64,000 nt of DNA from Aldehydirespirator sp965220645 (lineage in GTDB: Bacteria > Actinomycetota > Acidimicrobiia > Acidimicrobiales > Aldehydirespiratoraceae): assembly GCA_965220645.1 (NCBI GenBank), contig OZ244836.1, positions 496,001 through 560,000 of the forward strand, written 5' to 3'. The notes below the pieces were generated by a model that was not told the origin of the DNA, did no database searches, and worked only from the letters and a program-made list of their open reading frames with translations. Position 1 is the first letter of the stretch. Each line of letters opens with the position of its first letter. Below, in pieces: positions 17,773 through 26,729 of this stretch. The position numbers and the translations under genes were made by a program.

Positions 17773-19188
17773 ATGGGGGCCGAGGCGTCAACGAAAGCTG
17801 CACCGCCGGCTCGCACGACGTTGCTGGTGTCCGGCGGCGATGTCGTCACCATGAACGCGGCCCGCGAAGTGCTCGTCGGGGGTGCGGTGGCGGTTGCCGG
17901 CGACGTGATCGCCGCGGTCGGCTCCAGCACGGAGTTGGCCGGCCGCTACCCCGAGGCCGAGACGATCGACGCCACGGGGTGTGTGGTCACGCCGGGAATG
18001 GTCAACGCCCACCAGCACCTCACCGGCGATCCCCTCATCCGGAGTTGCATCCCCGACCTGCTGCCTCCGGGAGCCTCGATCTTCGAATGGTCGGTTCCCG
18101 CCCATGGGGCCCACACCGGCGACGACGACGAGCTCTCCGCGGTGCTGTCCTCGGTCGAGAACCTCGTCAATGGCGTGACCACGGTGGTGGAGGCGGGCAC
18201 GGTGGCCAACCCGCACAGGGCCGCGGCCGGGATGCGCCGAGCCGGCGTCCGCGGCACCATGGGAACTTGGGGATGGGACATCGAAGAGGGTCCATTCACC
18301 GCGCCGGCAGCCGAGGTGCTCGCCCGCCAGAGCGAGGTGGTTGACGCTCTGGGATCAGGGGGACTCATCGAGGGGTGGGTGACGCTGGTCGGCCATGACT
18401 TGGCCTCCGACGAACTGCTGGCCGGAGCCGCGGCGCTGGCCCGGGATCGGAGCACGGGCCTGACCATGCACATGTCGCCCACGTCGTCGGATCCCGAGCG
18501 CTACCTGGACCGCACCGGGCGCCGTCCCCTGGAGCATCTCGACGCACTGGGCGTGCTCGGACCGCACCTGCTGGTGGCCCACGGCGTGTGGCTGGACGAC
18601 GCCGAGGTGGAGTTGGTGCTGCGCACGTCGACGGCGCTCGCCTACTGCCCGTGGGCCTACCTGCGGTTGGGCCAGGGGGTGGCCGGGCAGGGCCGCCACG
18701 CCGAGATCGTCGAGCGGGGCGGGCGGGTAGCGCTGGGCTGCGACGCCTCCAACGCGGGCGACACCTCCGACATCCTGAGGGTGGCTGCGCTGGCAGCCGG
18801 CCTGGCCCGTGACACCCGCGTCGATCCCGAGAGCTTCGGAGCTCACACCGCGTTCGAGCTGGCCACCATCGAGGGCGCGGCCGCTATCGGCATGGACGAC
18901 CGGATCGGCAGCCTGGAAGCCGGCAAGCAGGCCGACATCGTGGTGCACGACACCTCCTCGGTGGCCTGGAACCCGCGGGGCGAGACGATCCTGCAACTGG
19001 TCTGGGGCAGCGACGGACGCACCGTGCGCGACGTGGTGGTGGCCGGTCGTCCCGTGGTGCGCGACGGCGCCTGCGTGACCGTCGACATGGCCGCGTTGCA
19101 TGCCGAGGCCGCCGAGGCGCAGAGTTCGCTGCTGGCGCGGGCAGGCCTTGAGATACCGCATCGATGGCCCCACATCCCGTGTCACTAA
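17773..19188 (+). CDS. Metal-dependent amidohydrolase (guanine deaminase/TrzN-like)
   Basis: A 471-residue amidohydrolase of the cytosine/guanine deaminase and triazine hydrolase group. Metal ligands are visible: NAHQHL (His-x-His), a later HMS and AHGVW, and Asp in GCDASN. The C-terminal SLEAGKQADIVVHD is the usual composite beta domain. A -10-like TATGCT lies eight bases before the ATG. It should deaminate or dechlorinate a nitrogen heterocycle; together with acetamidase and carbamoylase it suggests N-heterocycle use. Confidence 0.88.
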   Translation: MGAEASTKAAPPARTTLLVSGGDVVTMNAAREVLVGGAVAVAGDVIAAVGSSTELAGRYPEAETIDATGCVVTPGMVNAHQHLTGDPLIRSCIPDLLPPGASIFEWSVPAHGAHTGDDDELSAVLSSVENLVNGVTTVVEAGTVANPHRAAAGMRRAGVRGTMGTWGWDIEEGPFTAPAAEVLARQSEVVDALGSGGLIEGWVTLVGHDLASDELLAGAAALARDRSTGLTMHMSPTSSDPERYLDRTGRRPLEHLDALGVLGPHLLVAHGVWLDDAEVELVLRTSTALAYCPWAYLRLGQGVAGQGRHAEIVERGGRVALGCDASNAGDTSDILRVAALAAGLARDTRVDPESFGAHTAFELATIEGAAAIGMDDRIGSLEAGKQADIVVHDTSSVAWNPRGETILQLVWGSDGRTVRDVVVAGRPVVRDGACVTVDMAALHAEAAEAQSSLLARAGLEIPHRWPHIPCH

Positions 19189-19213
19189 CCCCTTCTACCC
19201 GCTAAGGAGCATC

Positions 19214-20230
19214 ATGCAGGTTGCCGTCGTCACTGGACCGGGAAGGGTCGAACTCCGCAACGAGCCCCGCCCCGCAGCCGGTCCCAATGATGTGCTCGTG
19301 GAGGTGGGCGTCTGCGGTTTGTGCACCATGGAGCGGCGCTTGTTCGACGGGACCAAGCCGGTCTATCCCGTTGCCCCGGGCCACGAGGCTGCCGGCCGGG
19401 TGATCGAGGTCGGTGGGGCGGTTGCCTCCCTGCCGGGCACTCCACAGCTCGGGGAACTGGTGACAATGGACCTTCTCACCCGCTGCGGCACCTGCCACAT
19501 GTGCCGGAGAGGTCGCAGCGCCCTGTGCAAGCGACCCCAGGGCGGGACCCTCAGCGACGGCACCATCTCGATGGGAGCGGGGTTGGCCGAGGTGGTCAGG
19601 GTGGCGGCAGCCCAGACGTACCGAGTCGGGGAGATCTCTGTCGAGCACGCCGCCATGGGCGAGCCGCTGGCCTGTGTGGTGCATTCAGTCCGGTTGAGCG
19701 GTTCCCGGGCCGGGGACCGGGTGGCCGTGATCGGCGGCGGCTACATGGGACGCCTGCACCTGTCTCTGTGCCGGGCCTGGGGCGCATCCCGCGTGGGCCT
19801 GGTCGACGTCAGCGAGCAGCGCCGGATTGAGGCGGTCGAGGCCGGGGCCGACTGGGCGGCCGGACCCGATGATCTGGCCGGCTGGAACGGACAACACGAC
19901 GCGGTGTTCGTGACCGCGGGTGCGCCCGGCGCGGTCGAGCTGGCTTTGGACCTGTGCGACGACGCGGGAGTGGTGGCGCTGTACGGGGCTTTCCCCAAAG
20001 ATGTCATGGCGTCGGTGGGAGCGGACCGCATCCACCACCACGAGCTGTCGATCATCGGGGTCTTCAGCCACGAGCCGGAGGATTGGCGGACAGCCGCAGG
20101 CCTGCTGGAGTCCGGCGCGCTGGCCTCAGACCTCGACCGCCTGGTGACCGCCCGCTACCGCCTGGACGAGGTCGCCGATGCCTTGGCGTTGGCGGTGTCG
20201 CAGCCGGTCTACCGGGTGATGGTGGGCTGA
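19214..20230 (+). CDS. Zinc-dependent alcohol dehydrogenase (MDR family)
   Basis: A 338-residue medium-chain dehydrogenase. The catalytic-zinc region shows CGLCTMERR and GHEAAGRV; the structural zinc cysteines are in CGTCHMCRRGRSALC. The Rossmann motif is VAVIGGGYMGRLH. An AAGGAG site at 19204-19209 supports the ATG. It lies 25 bases after the amidohydrolase and is followed by a sugar kinase, pointing to polyol or sugar-alcohol oxidation. Substrate uncertain. Confidence 0.9.
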   Translation: MQVAVVTGPGRVELRNEPRPAAGPNDVLVEVGVCGLCTMERRLFDGTKPVYPVAPGHEAAGRVIEVGGAVASLPGTPQLGELVTMDLLTRCGTCHMCRRGRSALCKRPQGGTLSDGTISMGAGLAEVVRVAAAQTYRVGEISVEHAAMGEPLACVVHSVRLSGSRAGDRVAVIGGGYMGRLHLSLCRAWGASRVGLVDVSEQRRIEAVEAGADWAAGPDDLAGWNGQHDAVFVTAGAPGAVELALDLCDDAGVVALYGAFPKDVMASVGADRIHHHELSIIGVFSHEPEDWRTAAGLLESGALASDLDRLVTARYRLDEVADALALAVSQPVYRVMVG

Positions 20231-20249
20231 CAGGCCCGCGAATGCTGCT

Positions 20250-21578
20250 GTGACGGCCGTTGTCGTTGGCATCGATCTTGGGACCGGCGGGGCGCGCGCC
20301 GTGGCGCTGGCTCGCGGCGGGAGCGTGCGGCTGTGGATGTATGAGCCTTTCGAGGGGGTCGAATCGTGGCCTCCGGGCCGAGCCGATCCGTCCGCATGGC
20401 TCGACGGTCTGGGCCGGCTGCTGTCCAGGGTGGGCGAAGCTGGTCTGGAGGTCGTGGCCGTCGGCATCGGCGGTCAGAGCCCGACGACGGTTCCTTTGGC
20501 AGGCGACGGTACGAAGACCGGCACCGTCGGCCTGGCCGTCACGTGCAGCCATCCGGCCGGCAACGGCCTGGACCGGACCGATCAGCACCTCGCCCAGCTC
20601 GACTTCCTGCGCGAGGAGCTGGGGAGCCCGGTGGCTGGGGCCCAGATCTGGGACTGGGCGCTGCGCTGCCTGGGCGCCGGTGACATTCAGGGGCTCTGGC
20701 CCGGCGAGGAGACCATCGGCGGCTACGGCGAGCGTGTTGAGGTGGGCACCGTCATCGGGCATTGCGACGGGTCGCTCGGCCTGGCCGCGGGCACCCCGCT
20801 GGTGAGCGCATCCAACGACGCCTACATGAGCTTCTGGGCGGGCGGGCTCGGTACGCCTGGCCGTGGCCACGACCCCGGCGGCCGCACCGGCGGTCTGGGT
20901 GTGGCTGTGGACGCGGCGCTCCGTCCTGCCGACATGTTGGGGTTCTTCAGCCCGGTGGCTGGCGTGGAGGTGGTGGGCGGACCGGTCAACGGCCACGGCG
21001 AGTTGCTGACCTGGTGGTCGGCGGTATCGGGCCGGAGCCTGGCCGAACTGCTGTCGACGGCCGCGTCGGTGCCGCCGGGCGCTGGTGGTGTCCTGGTCCT
21101 GCCCTACCACGACGGTGAGCGGGCGCCTCGCTGGTCGCCCGATCTGCGCGGCGAGATCCATGGACTGAGCTTCGCGGCGGGCACGGCCGAGATCGCCCGC
21201 GCCGTGCTGGAGGGCGCGGCCTACGGTTTGCGACACATCCAGGAGGACCTGAGGGTTTCCGGGGTGAGCATGGACGTGATGTGCTGCGCCGGCTCTCCCG
21301 CGCTCAGCCACCTGTGGTGCTCGATCAAGGCGTCCGTGCTGGAGGTGGCCGTGGACGTGCCCGAGCGGCCCGAGCAGCTTTCAGCCCACGGGTGTGCGCT
21401 GGCGGCGGGCGCGGCAATGGACTGGTGGGAGGGCGTCGGCGCCGAGAGCATGGACTCCTGGCCGCTCCCAGCGATGACCCGCATCGAGCCGTCTGCCGAC
21501 GAGGCATATCGCGCTGGCTACGAGCGGTTCGTGGCGCTCGGGGACGCCGCTGCCGCCCGGCTGGACGGTCCGGTCTAG
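20250..21578 (+). CDS. FGGY-family carbohydrate kinase
   Basis: A 442-residue protein of the xylulokinase/FGGY family. The ATPase-fold motifs are GIDLGTGGARAV at the N terminus and a C-terminal nucleotide loop (CCAGSPALSHLW). It begins with GTG at 20250, 19 bases after the dehydrogenase. The usual GG-x-S/A signature is altered, so the sugar cannot be assigned. The pair dehydrogenase-kinase probably converts a polyol to a ketose phosphate. Confidence 0.86.
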   Translation: MTAVVVGIDLGTGGARAVALARGGSVRLWMYEPFEGVESWPPGRADPSAWLDGLGRLLSRVGEAGLEVVAVGIGGQSPTTVPLAGDGTKTGTVGLAVTCSHPAGNGLDRTDQHLAQLDFLREELGSPVAGAQIWDWALRCLGAGDIQGLWPGEETIGGYGERVEVGTVIGHCDGSLGLAAGTPLVSASNDAYMSFWAGGLGTPGRGHDPGGRTGGLGVAVDAALRPADMLGFFSPVAGVEVVGGPVNGHGELLTWWSAVSGRSLAELLSTAASVPPGAGGVLVLPYHDGERAPRWSPDLRGEIHGLSFAAGTAEIARAVLEGAAYGLRHIQEDLRVSGVSMDVMCCAGSPALSHLWCSIKASVLEVAVDVPERPEQLSAHGCALAAGAAMDWWEGVGAESMDSWPLPAMTRIEPSADEAYRAGYERFVALGDAAAARLDGPV

Positions 21579-21617
21579 CGTGGTCTGAGGCATCGACCAT
21601 CAAAAGGAGCGACCGGC

Positions 21618-22010
21618 ATGGTGAACCCTCTCATCTTCGTGGATCTGCCCACCCCCGACCCCGAGGCCACCTCGCAGTTCTACGAGAAGCTGTTCGACTG
21701 GAAGTACAAGCGCCGCCCGGCCGGCGAGTTCCACGAGGTGCTGCCGGGGGTCAAGCCCAACCTCGGCATCCACCTGGAGACCACGCCGGTGAGCGGGCCG
21801 GTGCCCCGCATATACGTGATGGTCGACGACCCGCCGGCCAAGCTCGCGGCCGCCATCGAGATGGGCGCCACCAAGATGTGGGACGAGTACTACTGGGAGG
21901 AGTTCAACGCCCGCCTGGCGGCTTTCCGCGACCCGTGGGGCGCCGAGGTGGTGCTGTGGCGCAACAAGGGCACCTACGTGCCCGGATCAGCCTCCGACAA
22001 GAACGCCTGA
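21618..22010 (+). CDS. VOC-superfamily (glyoxalase-like) protein, type A
   Basis: A 130-residue protein with two beta-alpha-beta-beta-beta halves. The N terminus NPLIFVDLP...QFYEKLFDW and the C-terminal FRDPWGAEVVLW are VOC features. AAAAGGAGC lies upstream of the ATG, and a TAGCGT -10-like box occurs at 21576-21581. It is very similar in layout to the VOC gene at 35310-35807. Function unknown; members are lyases, dioxygenases or binding proteins. Confidence 0.85.
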   Translation: MVNPLIFVDLPTPDPEATSQFYEKLFDWKYKRRPAGEFHEVLPGVKPNLGIHLETTPVSGPVPRIYVMVDDPPAKLAAAIEMGATKMWDEYYWEEFNARLAAFRDPWGAEVVLWRNKGTYVPGSASDKNA

Positions 22011-22027
22011 GGGGCCCGCGCATTCCG

Positions 22028-22074
22028 AAATTGACGTAGTTGTCTCCCCTGGAGGGCGTCAACTACGTCAATTT
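22028..22074. repeat. 47-bp palindromic repeat, family 1, copy 1
   Basis: Perfect 15-base arms AAATTGACGTAGTTG / CAACTACGTCAATTT (22028-22042 and 22060-22074) enclose a 17-base loop with its own CTCC/GGAG stem. It lies between two convergent VOC genes. Identical arms occur at 31774-31820 and 48916-48962. Confidence 0.95.
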
Positions 22075-22102
22075 GCGGCCGGAGACCGCGGCGAAGGCCG
22101 GA

Positions 22103-22594
22103 TCAGCCCAGGACCTGCTCGACCGAGAACTCGACGTTGTTGCCGTCAGGGTCCTTGATCAGGCAGATGTAGCCCACGTCCGGGTTGCGGTACATGGGTC
22201 CGAGCACGAGGCAGCCGTCCTCGGCGGCCAGGCGGGCGACGTCGTCGACCTCGGCTCGGGTGTCGAGCGAGATGCCGAGATGGGCGATGGAGGTGAGGAA
22301 CCCGTACTCCTCGACGATGTCGCCGGTGATCTGCTTGGGCAGGGCGCCCTCCATGAGCACGATCACGAACCGCGCCGCCCCCGGGGTGGTGATGTCACGC
22401 TCGTTGGCCAGCCACGCAGTTCGCATGCTGGTCTCGTTGTCGTGTCGCTCCGAGATCTTCACCAGGGTGGTGAACTTCTCGTAGAACGCCAGCGTGTCGT
22501 CGAGGCTGCGAACGGGCAGCGCGATGTGAGTGAGCAGCGACGGCGGCGGCTGGCCCGCTGGCGAGGTGGCGGGAGGCGAAGCGGTCTCGGTCAT
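22103..22594 (-). CDS. VOC-superfamily protein, type B
   Basis: A 163-residue glyoxalase/bleomycin-resistance-fold protein. THIALPVRSLDDTLAFYEKF opens the domain and GYICLIKDPDGNNVEFS closes it, with a His and Glu in the usual metal positions. Start ATG at 22594 has GGGG four bases upstream. It pairs by sequence type with the VOC gene at 34823-35302. It converges with the type A VOC gene across a palindromic repeat. Confidence 0.86.
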   Translation of the reverse strand: MTETASPPATSPAGQPPPSLLTHIALPVRSLDDTLAFYEKFTTLVKISERHDNETSMRTAWLANERDITTPGAARFVIVLMEGALPKQITGDIVEEYGFLTSIAHLGISLDTRAEVDDVARLAAEDGCLVLGPMYRNPDVGYICLIKDPDGNNVEFSVEQVLG

Positions 22595-22727
22595 GGCAAC
22601 CCCCTGTGGCGGCGACACTACCCACGGGACCAGGCCGGAACCTCGTTGGGCGGATTTGGTCCGGCTCACTCGTTGGGCATACCGTCTGGCCATCAGTTCG
22701 TCGGGAGCGGCAGCGAGACCGGTGGCC

Positions 22728-23750
22728 ATGGAGTTCCGCACCATCGGACGTAGCGGCGTCAGGGTGAACCCCCTCGCGCTGGGCACCATGGTGCTGGGTC
22801 CGTGGGGCAACACTGACGTCGACGCCTGCCGCCGCATCGTTCACTGCGCCCTTGATGCCGGGCTGAACCTCGTCGACACGGCCGACACCTACGGAGGGGG
22901 AGCGACTGAGGAGATCATCGGCCCGGCGCTGAAAGGCCGCCGAGACGATGTGGTGCTGGCCACAAAGTTCCAGAATCCGGTCGGCGACCACGACGACCCC
23001 AACCGGCAGGGCAACTCTCGCCGGTGGATGATGAGAGCCGTCGAGGACAGCCTGCGCAGGCTTGGCACCGACTACATCGACCTGTACCAGGTGCACCGGC
23101 CCGACCCGCACACAGACATCGCCGAGACGGTCGAGGCGATGAGCGACTTGGTACGGGCGGGCAAGATCCGAGCCTGGGGCACGTCGACGTTCCCGGCCTC
23201 CGAGATCGTGGAGGCGCACTGGGCGGCGCAGCGGTCAGGGGCGATCGGCCCGCACTGCGAGCAGCCGCCCTATTCGATCATGTGCCGCGGGATCGAGCGC
23301 GACGTCCTTGACGTGTGCGCCCGCTACGGCATGGGGGTGATCACATGGAGCCCGCTGTCGGGGGGATGGCTCACCGGCAAGTACACCCGGGCTGAGCCGG
23401 CCCCTCCGGGTAGCCGGGGCGACACCAATCCCGACCACTTCGACGGCGGCAACGAGGCCAAGTTCGATGCCGTCGAGAAGTTGTATGCAATTGCAGCCTC
23501 CGCCGGCGTGTCGATGACCCATATGGCCCTGGCTTGGATCCTCGAGCATCCGGCGGTTACGGCGGTTCTCTTGGGGCCGCGCACCGAGGCCCAGCTTGAG
23601 GAGCTACTGGCCGTCGGCGATCTGCGTCTCGACGAGGACACGCTCGACGCCATCGATGCGGTGGTGCCGCCCGGTCTGAACATCAACGAAGCCGACACCT
23701 ACTGGACGCCACCGGCGCTCGAACCCTCGGCGCGCCGGAGGCCCCGATAA
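22728..23750 (+). CDS. Aldo/keto reductase
   Basis: A 340-residue AKR. The catalytic residues are visible: Asp and Tyr in VDTADTYGGG, Lys in LATKFQN, His in YQVHRPD. The NADPH-binding end is TAVLLGPRTEAQLEE. ATG at 22728 is preceded by a TACCGT -10-like box at 22680-22685. The family reduces aldehydes or ketones, often sugars, with NADPH. It stands alone, divergent from the VOC gene. Confidence 0.9.
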   Translation: MEFRTIGRSGVRVNPLALGTMVLGPWGNTDVDACRRIVHCALDAGLNLVDTADTYGGGATEEIIGPALKGRRDDVVLATKFQNPVGDHDDPNRQGNSRRWMMRAVEDSLRRLGTDYIDLYQVHRPDPHTDIAETVEAMSDLVRAGKIRAWGTSTFPASEIVEAHWAAQRSGAIGPHCEQPPYSIMCRGIERDVLDVCARYGMGVITWSPLSGGWLTGKYTRAEPAPPGSRGDTNPDHFDGGNEAKFDAVEKLYAIAASAGVSMTHMALAWILEHPAVTAVLLGPRTEAQLEELLAVGDLRLDEDTLDAIDAVVPPGLNINEADTYWTPPALEPSARRRPR

Positions 23751-23769
23751 GGGCGATGCTGCTGCGCCT

Positions 23770-25005
23770 CTAGGTCGCCGTGCCCGCCAGTTCCAGGGCG
23801 GCGTGCAGGAGCACTTCGGCGCCGCGGCCGGCGGCATGGGGCTCGATCGACTCGGCCTCGTTGTGCGAGAGCCCGTCTTCGCAGGGCACGAAGATCATTC
23901 CGGTGGGGGCCCTCAGGGCTACGTGGCAGGCGTCGTGACCGGCGCCCGAGCCGATCCGCTCGTAGGCGAAGCCGCAGCGCTGAGCGGCTGACTCCACGGC
24001 CTTCACGCAGTCGTCGTCGAACACGACCGGCGGGCAGTCGTTGATGATGTCGACCTGGTGGCTGCAGCCGTGATCTGTGGCCGCACCGGCTACCAGGTTG
24101 CGCAGCGTGGCCTCCATGTCATCGAGCGCGTTGGCGTCGGGATGGCGCATGTCGATCGTGAAGCTGATCCGCGCCGGCACCGTGTTGGGCGATACCGGCT
24201 CCGAAACGAACTGCGCGGGGGTGATACGGACCTGCGGGGCGCGGGCTGCTGCCATCTCGTACAGACCGCTCAGCACCGAGGCCAGGGGTCGGGCCGGGTC
24301 GTGGCGGCGGTCCATCGGTGTTGTGCCGGCGTGGGCCGGGAAGCCGTCGAGGGTGATCGTGAACCAGCGGATCCCCTGCACACCGGTGACGACCCCGATG
24401 GATGAGCCGCTGGCCTCCAGGATCGGGCCCTGCTCGATGTGCAACTCCAGGTAGGCCCGCAGCGGCTTGCCGAACGCCGCGGTGCCGCCCCAGCCCAGGC
24501 GGTCGAGCTCATCGCCGACACTTATTCCGGAACGGTCGGTGATTGCCCGCACCGCGTCGAGCGGCAGCACGCCGGCCCACACCGCAGAACCCATCATCGA
24601 CACCGCAAAGCGGGATCCCTCCTCGTTGGTCCACACCGCCACCTCGACGGGGGCCCGGGTCTGGACGGAGTGGTCGTTGAGCGCCTCGACCACTTCGAGG
24701 CCGCCCAGCACGCCGTACACGCCGTCGAAGCGCCCACCGGTGGGTTGGGTGTCGAGATGGCTGCCGAGCACGACCGGTGGGGCGTCGGGGTCGGTGCCCG
24801 GGCGGCGGGCGAACAGGTTGCCCACCCCGTCGAGTTCGACGGTGCAGCCCGCCTGCTCGGCCCAGCCGATGAACAGCTCCCGGCCGGCCCTGTCGTCATC
24901 GGACAGCGCCTGGCGGTTGGAGCCCCCCGCCGGGGTCGCCCCCACCGCGGCCATGTCCATCAGCCGCGACCACAGTCGCTCCGAATCGGTGCGCACATCA
25001 CTCAT
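23770..25005 (-). CDS. Zn-dependent amidase/carbamoylase (hydantoinase family, M20)
   Basis: A 411-residue protein like N-carbamoyl-L-amino acid hydrolase and allantoate amidohydrolase. Metal ligands are seen in GSHLDTQP (His83, Asp85), GRFDGVYGVL (Asp94), TNEEGSRF, and ELHIEQGP; the dimerisation domain is in the middle and the last ligand is His in GLSHNEAE. It removes a carbamoyl group to yield ammonia, CO2 and an amino acid. Its context with an acetamidase and an amidohydrolase supports nitrogen scavenging. Confidence 0.9.
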   Translation of the reverse strand: MSDVRTDSERLWSRLMDMAAVGATPAGGSNRQALSDDDRAGRELFIGWAEQAGCTVELDGVGNLFARRPGTDPDAPPVVLGSHLDTQPTGGRFDGVYGVLGGLEVVEALNDHSVQTRAPVEVAVWTNEEGSRFAVSMMGSAVWAGVLPLDAVRAITDRSGISVGDELDRLGWGGTAAFGKPLRAYLELHIEQGPILEASGSSIGVVTGVQGIRWFTITLDGFPAHAGTTPMDRRHDPARPLASVLSGLYEMAAARAPQVRITPAQFVSEPVSPNTVPARISFTIDMRHPDANALDDMEATLRNLVAGAATDHGCSHQVDIINDCPPVVFDDDCVKAVESAAQRCGFAYERIGSGAGHDACHVALRAPTGMIFVPCEDGLSHNEAESIEPHAAGRGAEVLLHAALELAGTAT

Positions 25006-25026
25006 GCCCCGAATTCTGCCACGGTC

Positions 25027-25386
25027 CTACTGCATGAAGGCGCGCAGTAGCGGCACGATCCGGTCGGGGGCCTCCTCGGCGAGGAAGTGGCCGCAGTCGG
25101 CGAACTCGTTCACCTCGCAATCGGTGAGTTATTGGCTGCGCGAGGACAGGCCGAAGCCGATGTGGTCCGCCGCAATGCAGCGGAAGTGCGACCGGAGCCC
25201 ATCGATCAGATGGCGGAACTCGAACGACCACGCCGGATTCCCGTGCACGAAGACGATCGGAGCCCCGGCACCCTCGTCGACATAGTGCATGACGTGGCCA
25301 CGAGGGGTGTCAACAAATCGGCTCTCGAACGGGAACATCTCGTCCGACACCCAATCCGGCCGGCTTTCAGAAACACCGCTATCCAT
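25027..25386 (-). pseudogene. Haloalkane-dehalogenase-like alpha/beta hydrolase with internal deletion
   Basis: Reading from ATG at 25386, the first 85 codons give a clear alpha/beta hydrolase N terminus (VMHYVDEG, VFVHGNPAWSFEFR, AADHIGFGLS). An in-frame TAA follows at 25131-25129, then in the same frame the last 30 codons of such an enzyme (EFADCGHFLAEEAPDRIV, with the catalytic-His region) up to TAG at 25029-25027. The middle of the fold, including the nucleophile elbow and cap domain, is missing. It is therefore a deleted, dead gene rather than a sequencing slip. Confidence 0.85.
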
Positions 25387-25426
25387 CAACGTACCCTACT
25401 GGGACCGGGAGAGTGCATTGATCGTT

Positions 25427-26455
25427 ATGGATGAGCGCCTTCGACGGTTCGCAAAGCGACACCGGGTTCCTGCGGTGACTGCGGCTGTGGTCGGCGCTGA
25501 TGGCCCTGTTGAGGTGCATGTGGTCGGTGTTCGGCGGCGTGGCAGCCAAGATGCTGCGCTGGCGTCGGATCGATGGCACATCGGATCGTGCACGAAGACC
25601 CTCACGGCGGCCTTGTGGGCGTGCCTGGTGGAGCAAGGCGACGCTGAGTGGGACATGCCGCTGTCGGAGGCCCTGGCTGACCTCGGCAGCGACATTCACG
25701 GAGATTGGGCCGGCCAGACCGTTGACTCAGTCCTGTTGTTCCGGGCCGGAGTCAGCGCTGATCTCAGCCCGGTGCAGATGAATCAAGCATGGGAAGATCC
25801 TCGCCCTTTGGCCGCCCAGCGCACCGACGCTGCTAGGCGAGCATTGCGAGTTCCACCGGATCATCCGGGCGAGTTCCGCTACTCGAATCTGTCATACATC
25901 GTCGTCGGTGCGGCCATCGACCGCCTGGCGGGAGCGACGTTCGAGCAGGCGATGGACACCCATGTGTTAGAGCCGCTGGGCATCGAGACTGCCGGTTTCG
26001 GCCCGCCCAGCGAGGTGTGGGGCCATCCGGCGAGATTCCGGCTCGGCAGTATGGGTCTGCTCGCCGGATCGCCGGGCGATCCCGCCGACCCCTTCAGCGA
26101 CAACCCCGCGGTGCTGTCGGCCGCAGGAACGATGCATATCACCATGGCCGATTGGGCCAGGTTCGTACGGGTCTTCCTCCACGGAGGCTCGAGCCTGCTG
26201 CGCGACGACACTGTTGAGCGGCTATTGCGAGGCCCTCATGACGACCAGTACGGGATGGCCGTGGGCTGGAGAAGGATCAACTCCATGCCAGGCGTCGGAT
26301 ACGGGATGCAGGGCTCCAACACGATGTGGTCGGCGACTGCCTTCATCGATAGCGACCGCCGGCACGCCGCGCTGGTCGCCTGTAACGACGGCCGAAGCAG
26401 CGTTCTGAACGGCTCCGCCCGGCTGGCCGCCAGCCTCCTCGCTGAAGCTCAGTAG
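25427..26455 (+). CDS. Serine hydrolase, beta-lactamase class C/esterase family
   Basis: About 342 residues. The SxxK motif is SCTK in WHIGSCTKTLT, and the Tyr-x-Asn equivalent is YSN in FRYSNLSYIVVG. The third motif is not standard. ATG at 25427 is chosen because the longer open frame would run into the divergent pseudogene. Members are esterases or peptidases; this one has no signal peptide, so it is probably cytoplasmic. Confidence 0.82.
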   Translation: MDERLRRFAKRHRVPAVTAAVVGADGPVEVHVVGVRRRGSQDAALASDRWHIGSCTKTLTAALWACLVEQGDAEWDMPLSEALADLGSDIHGDWAGQTVDSVLLFRAGVSADLSPVQMNQAWEDPRPLAAQRTDAARRALRVPPDHPGEFRYSNLSYIVVGAAIDRLAGATFEQAMDTHVLEPLGIETAGFGPPSEVWGHPARFRLGSMGLLAGSPGDPADPFSDNPAVLSAAGTMHITMADWARFVRVFLHGGSSLLRDDTVERLLRGPHDDQYGMAVGWRRINSMPGVGYGMQGSNTMWSATAFIDSDRRHAALVACNDGRSSVLNGSARLAASLLAEAQ

Positions 26456-26466
26456 GGGCCCGATGA

Positions 26467-26493
26467 TGGCATTTTCATGCTATACTTATGCCA
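26467..26493 (+). promoter_or_regulatory. Extended -10 promoter and dyad of the toxin-antitoxin operon
   Basis: TGC-TATACT (26478-26486) is an extended -10 box exactly six bases before the antitoxin ATG, predicting a leaderless mRNA. It is framed by a dyad TGGCAT (26467-26472) / ATGCCA (26488-26493), with a nested GCAT-TTTC-ATGC. This fits an autoregulatory operator. Confidence 0.55.
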
Positions 26494-26729
26494 TGACAAG
26501 GATCAGAATCAGTACCACGGTCAGCGACGACCTGTTGAGCCAGGCTCGGATCGCCCTGCCCGACCTCAACGACGCCTCCCTGATGGACCGGGCGCTGGCC
26601 GCTCTCTGCGCCGAGCATCGAGCGGCCGAGATTGACCGCTCCTACCGGGTGTTCCATGATCTCCCGCTCGACACCGAGGATGAATGGGGCAACTTGGCGG
26701 AGTTCCTGGAAGCGGCCGGCTCGGCGTGA
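26493..26729 (+). CDS. Antitoxin of a MazEF-like pair (ribbon-helix-helix type)
   Basis: A 78-residue acidic protein. The N terminus MTRIRISTTVSDDLLSQAR looks like the DNA-binding strand and helix of a ribbon-helix-helix antitoxin; the C-terminal part (DTEDEWGNLAEFLEAA) is a typical toxin-wrapping tail. ATG at 26493 is preferred over the longer frame because the upstream codons fall inside the promoter. The stop overlaps the toxin start as GTGA. Confidence 0.8.
   Translation: MTRIRISTTVSDDLLSQARIALPDLNDASLMDRALAALCAEHRAAEIDRSYRVFHDLPLDTEDEWGNLAEFLEAAGSA

Noticed and set aside
22040..22753. Frame starting MSPLEGVNYVNL
   Set aside because: Its first codons are the translated palindrome; the same GVNYVNL appears at 48928 for the same reason. 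It then runs antisense to a VOC gene.
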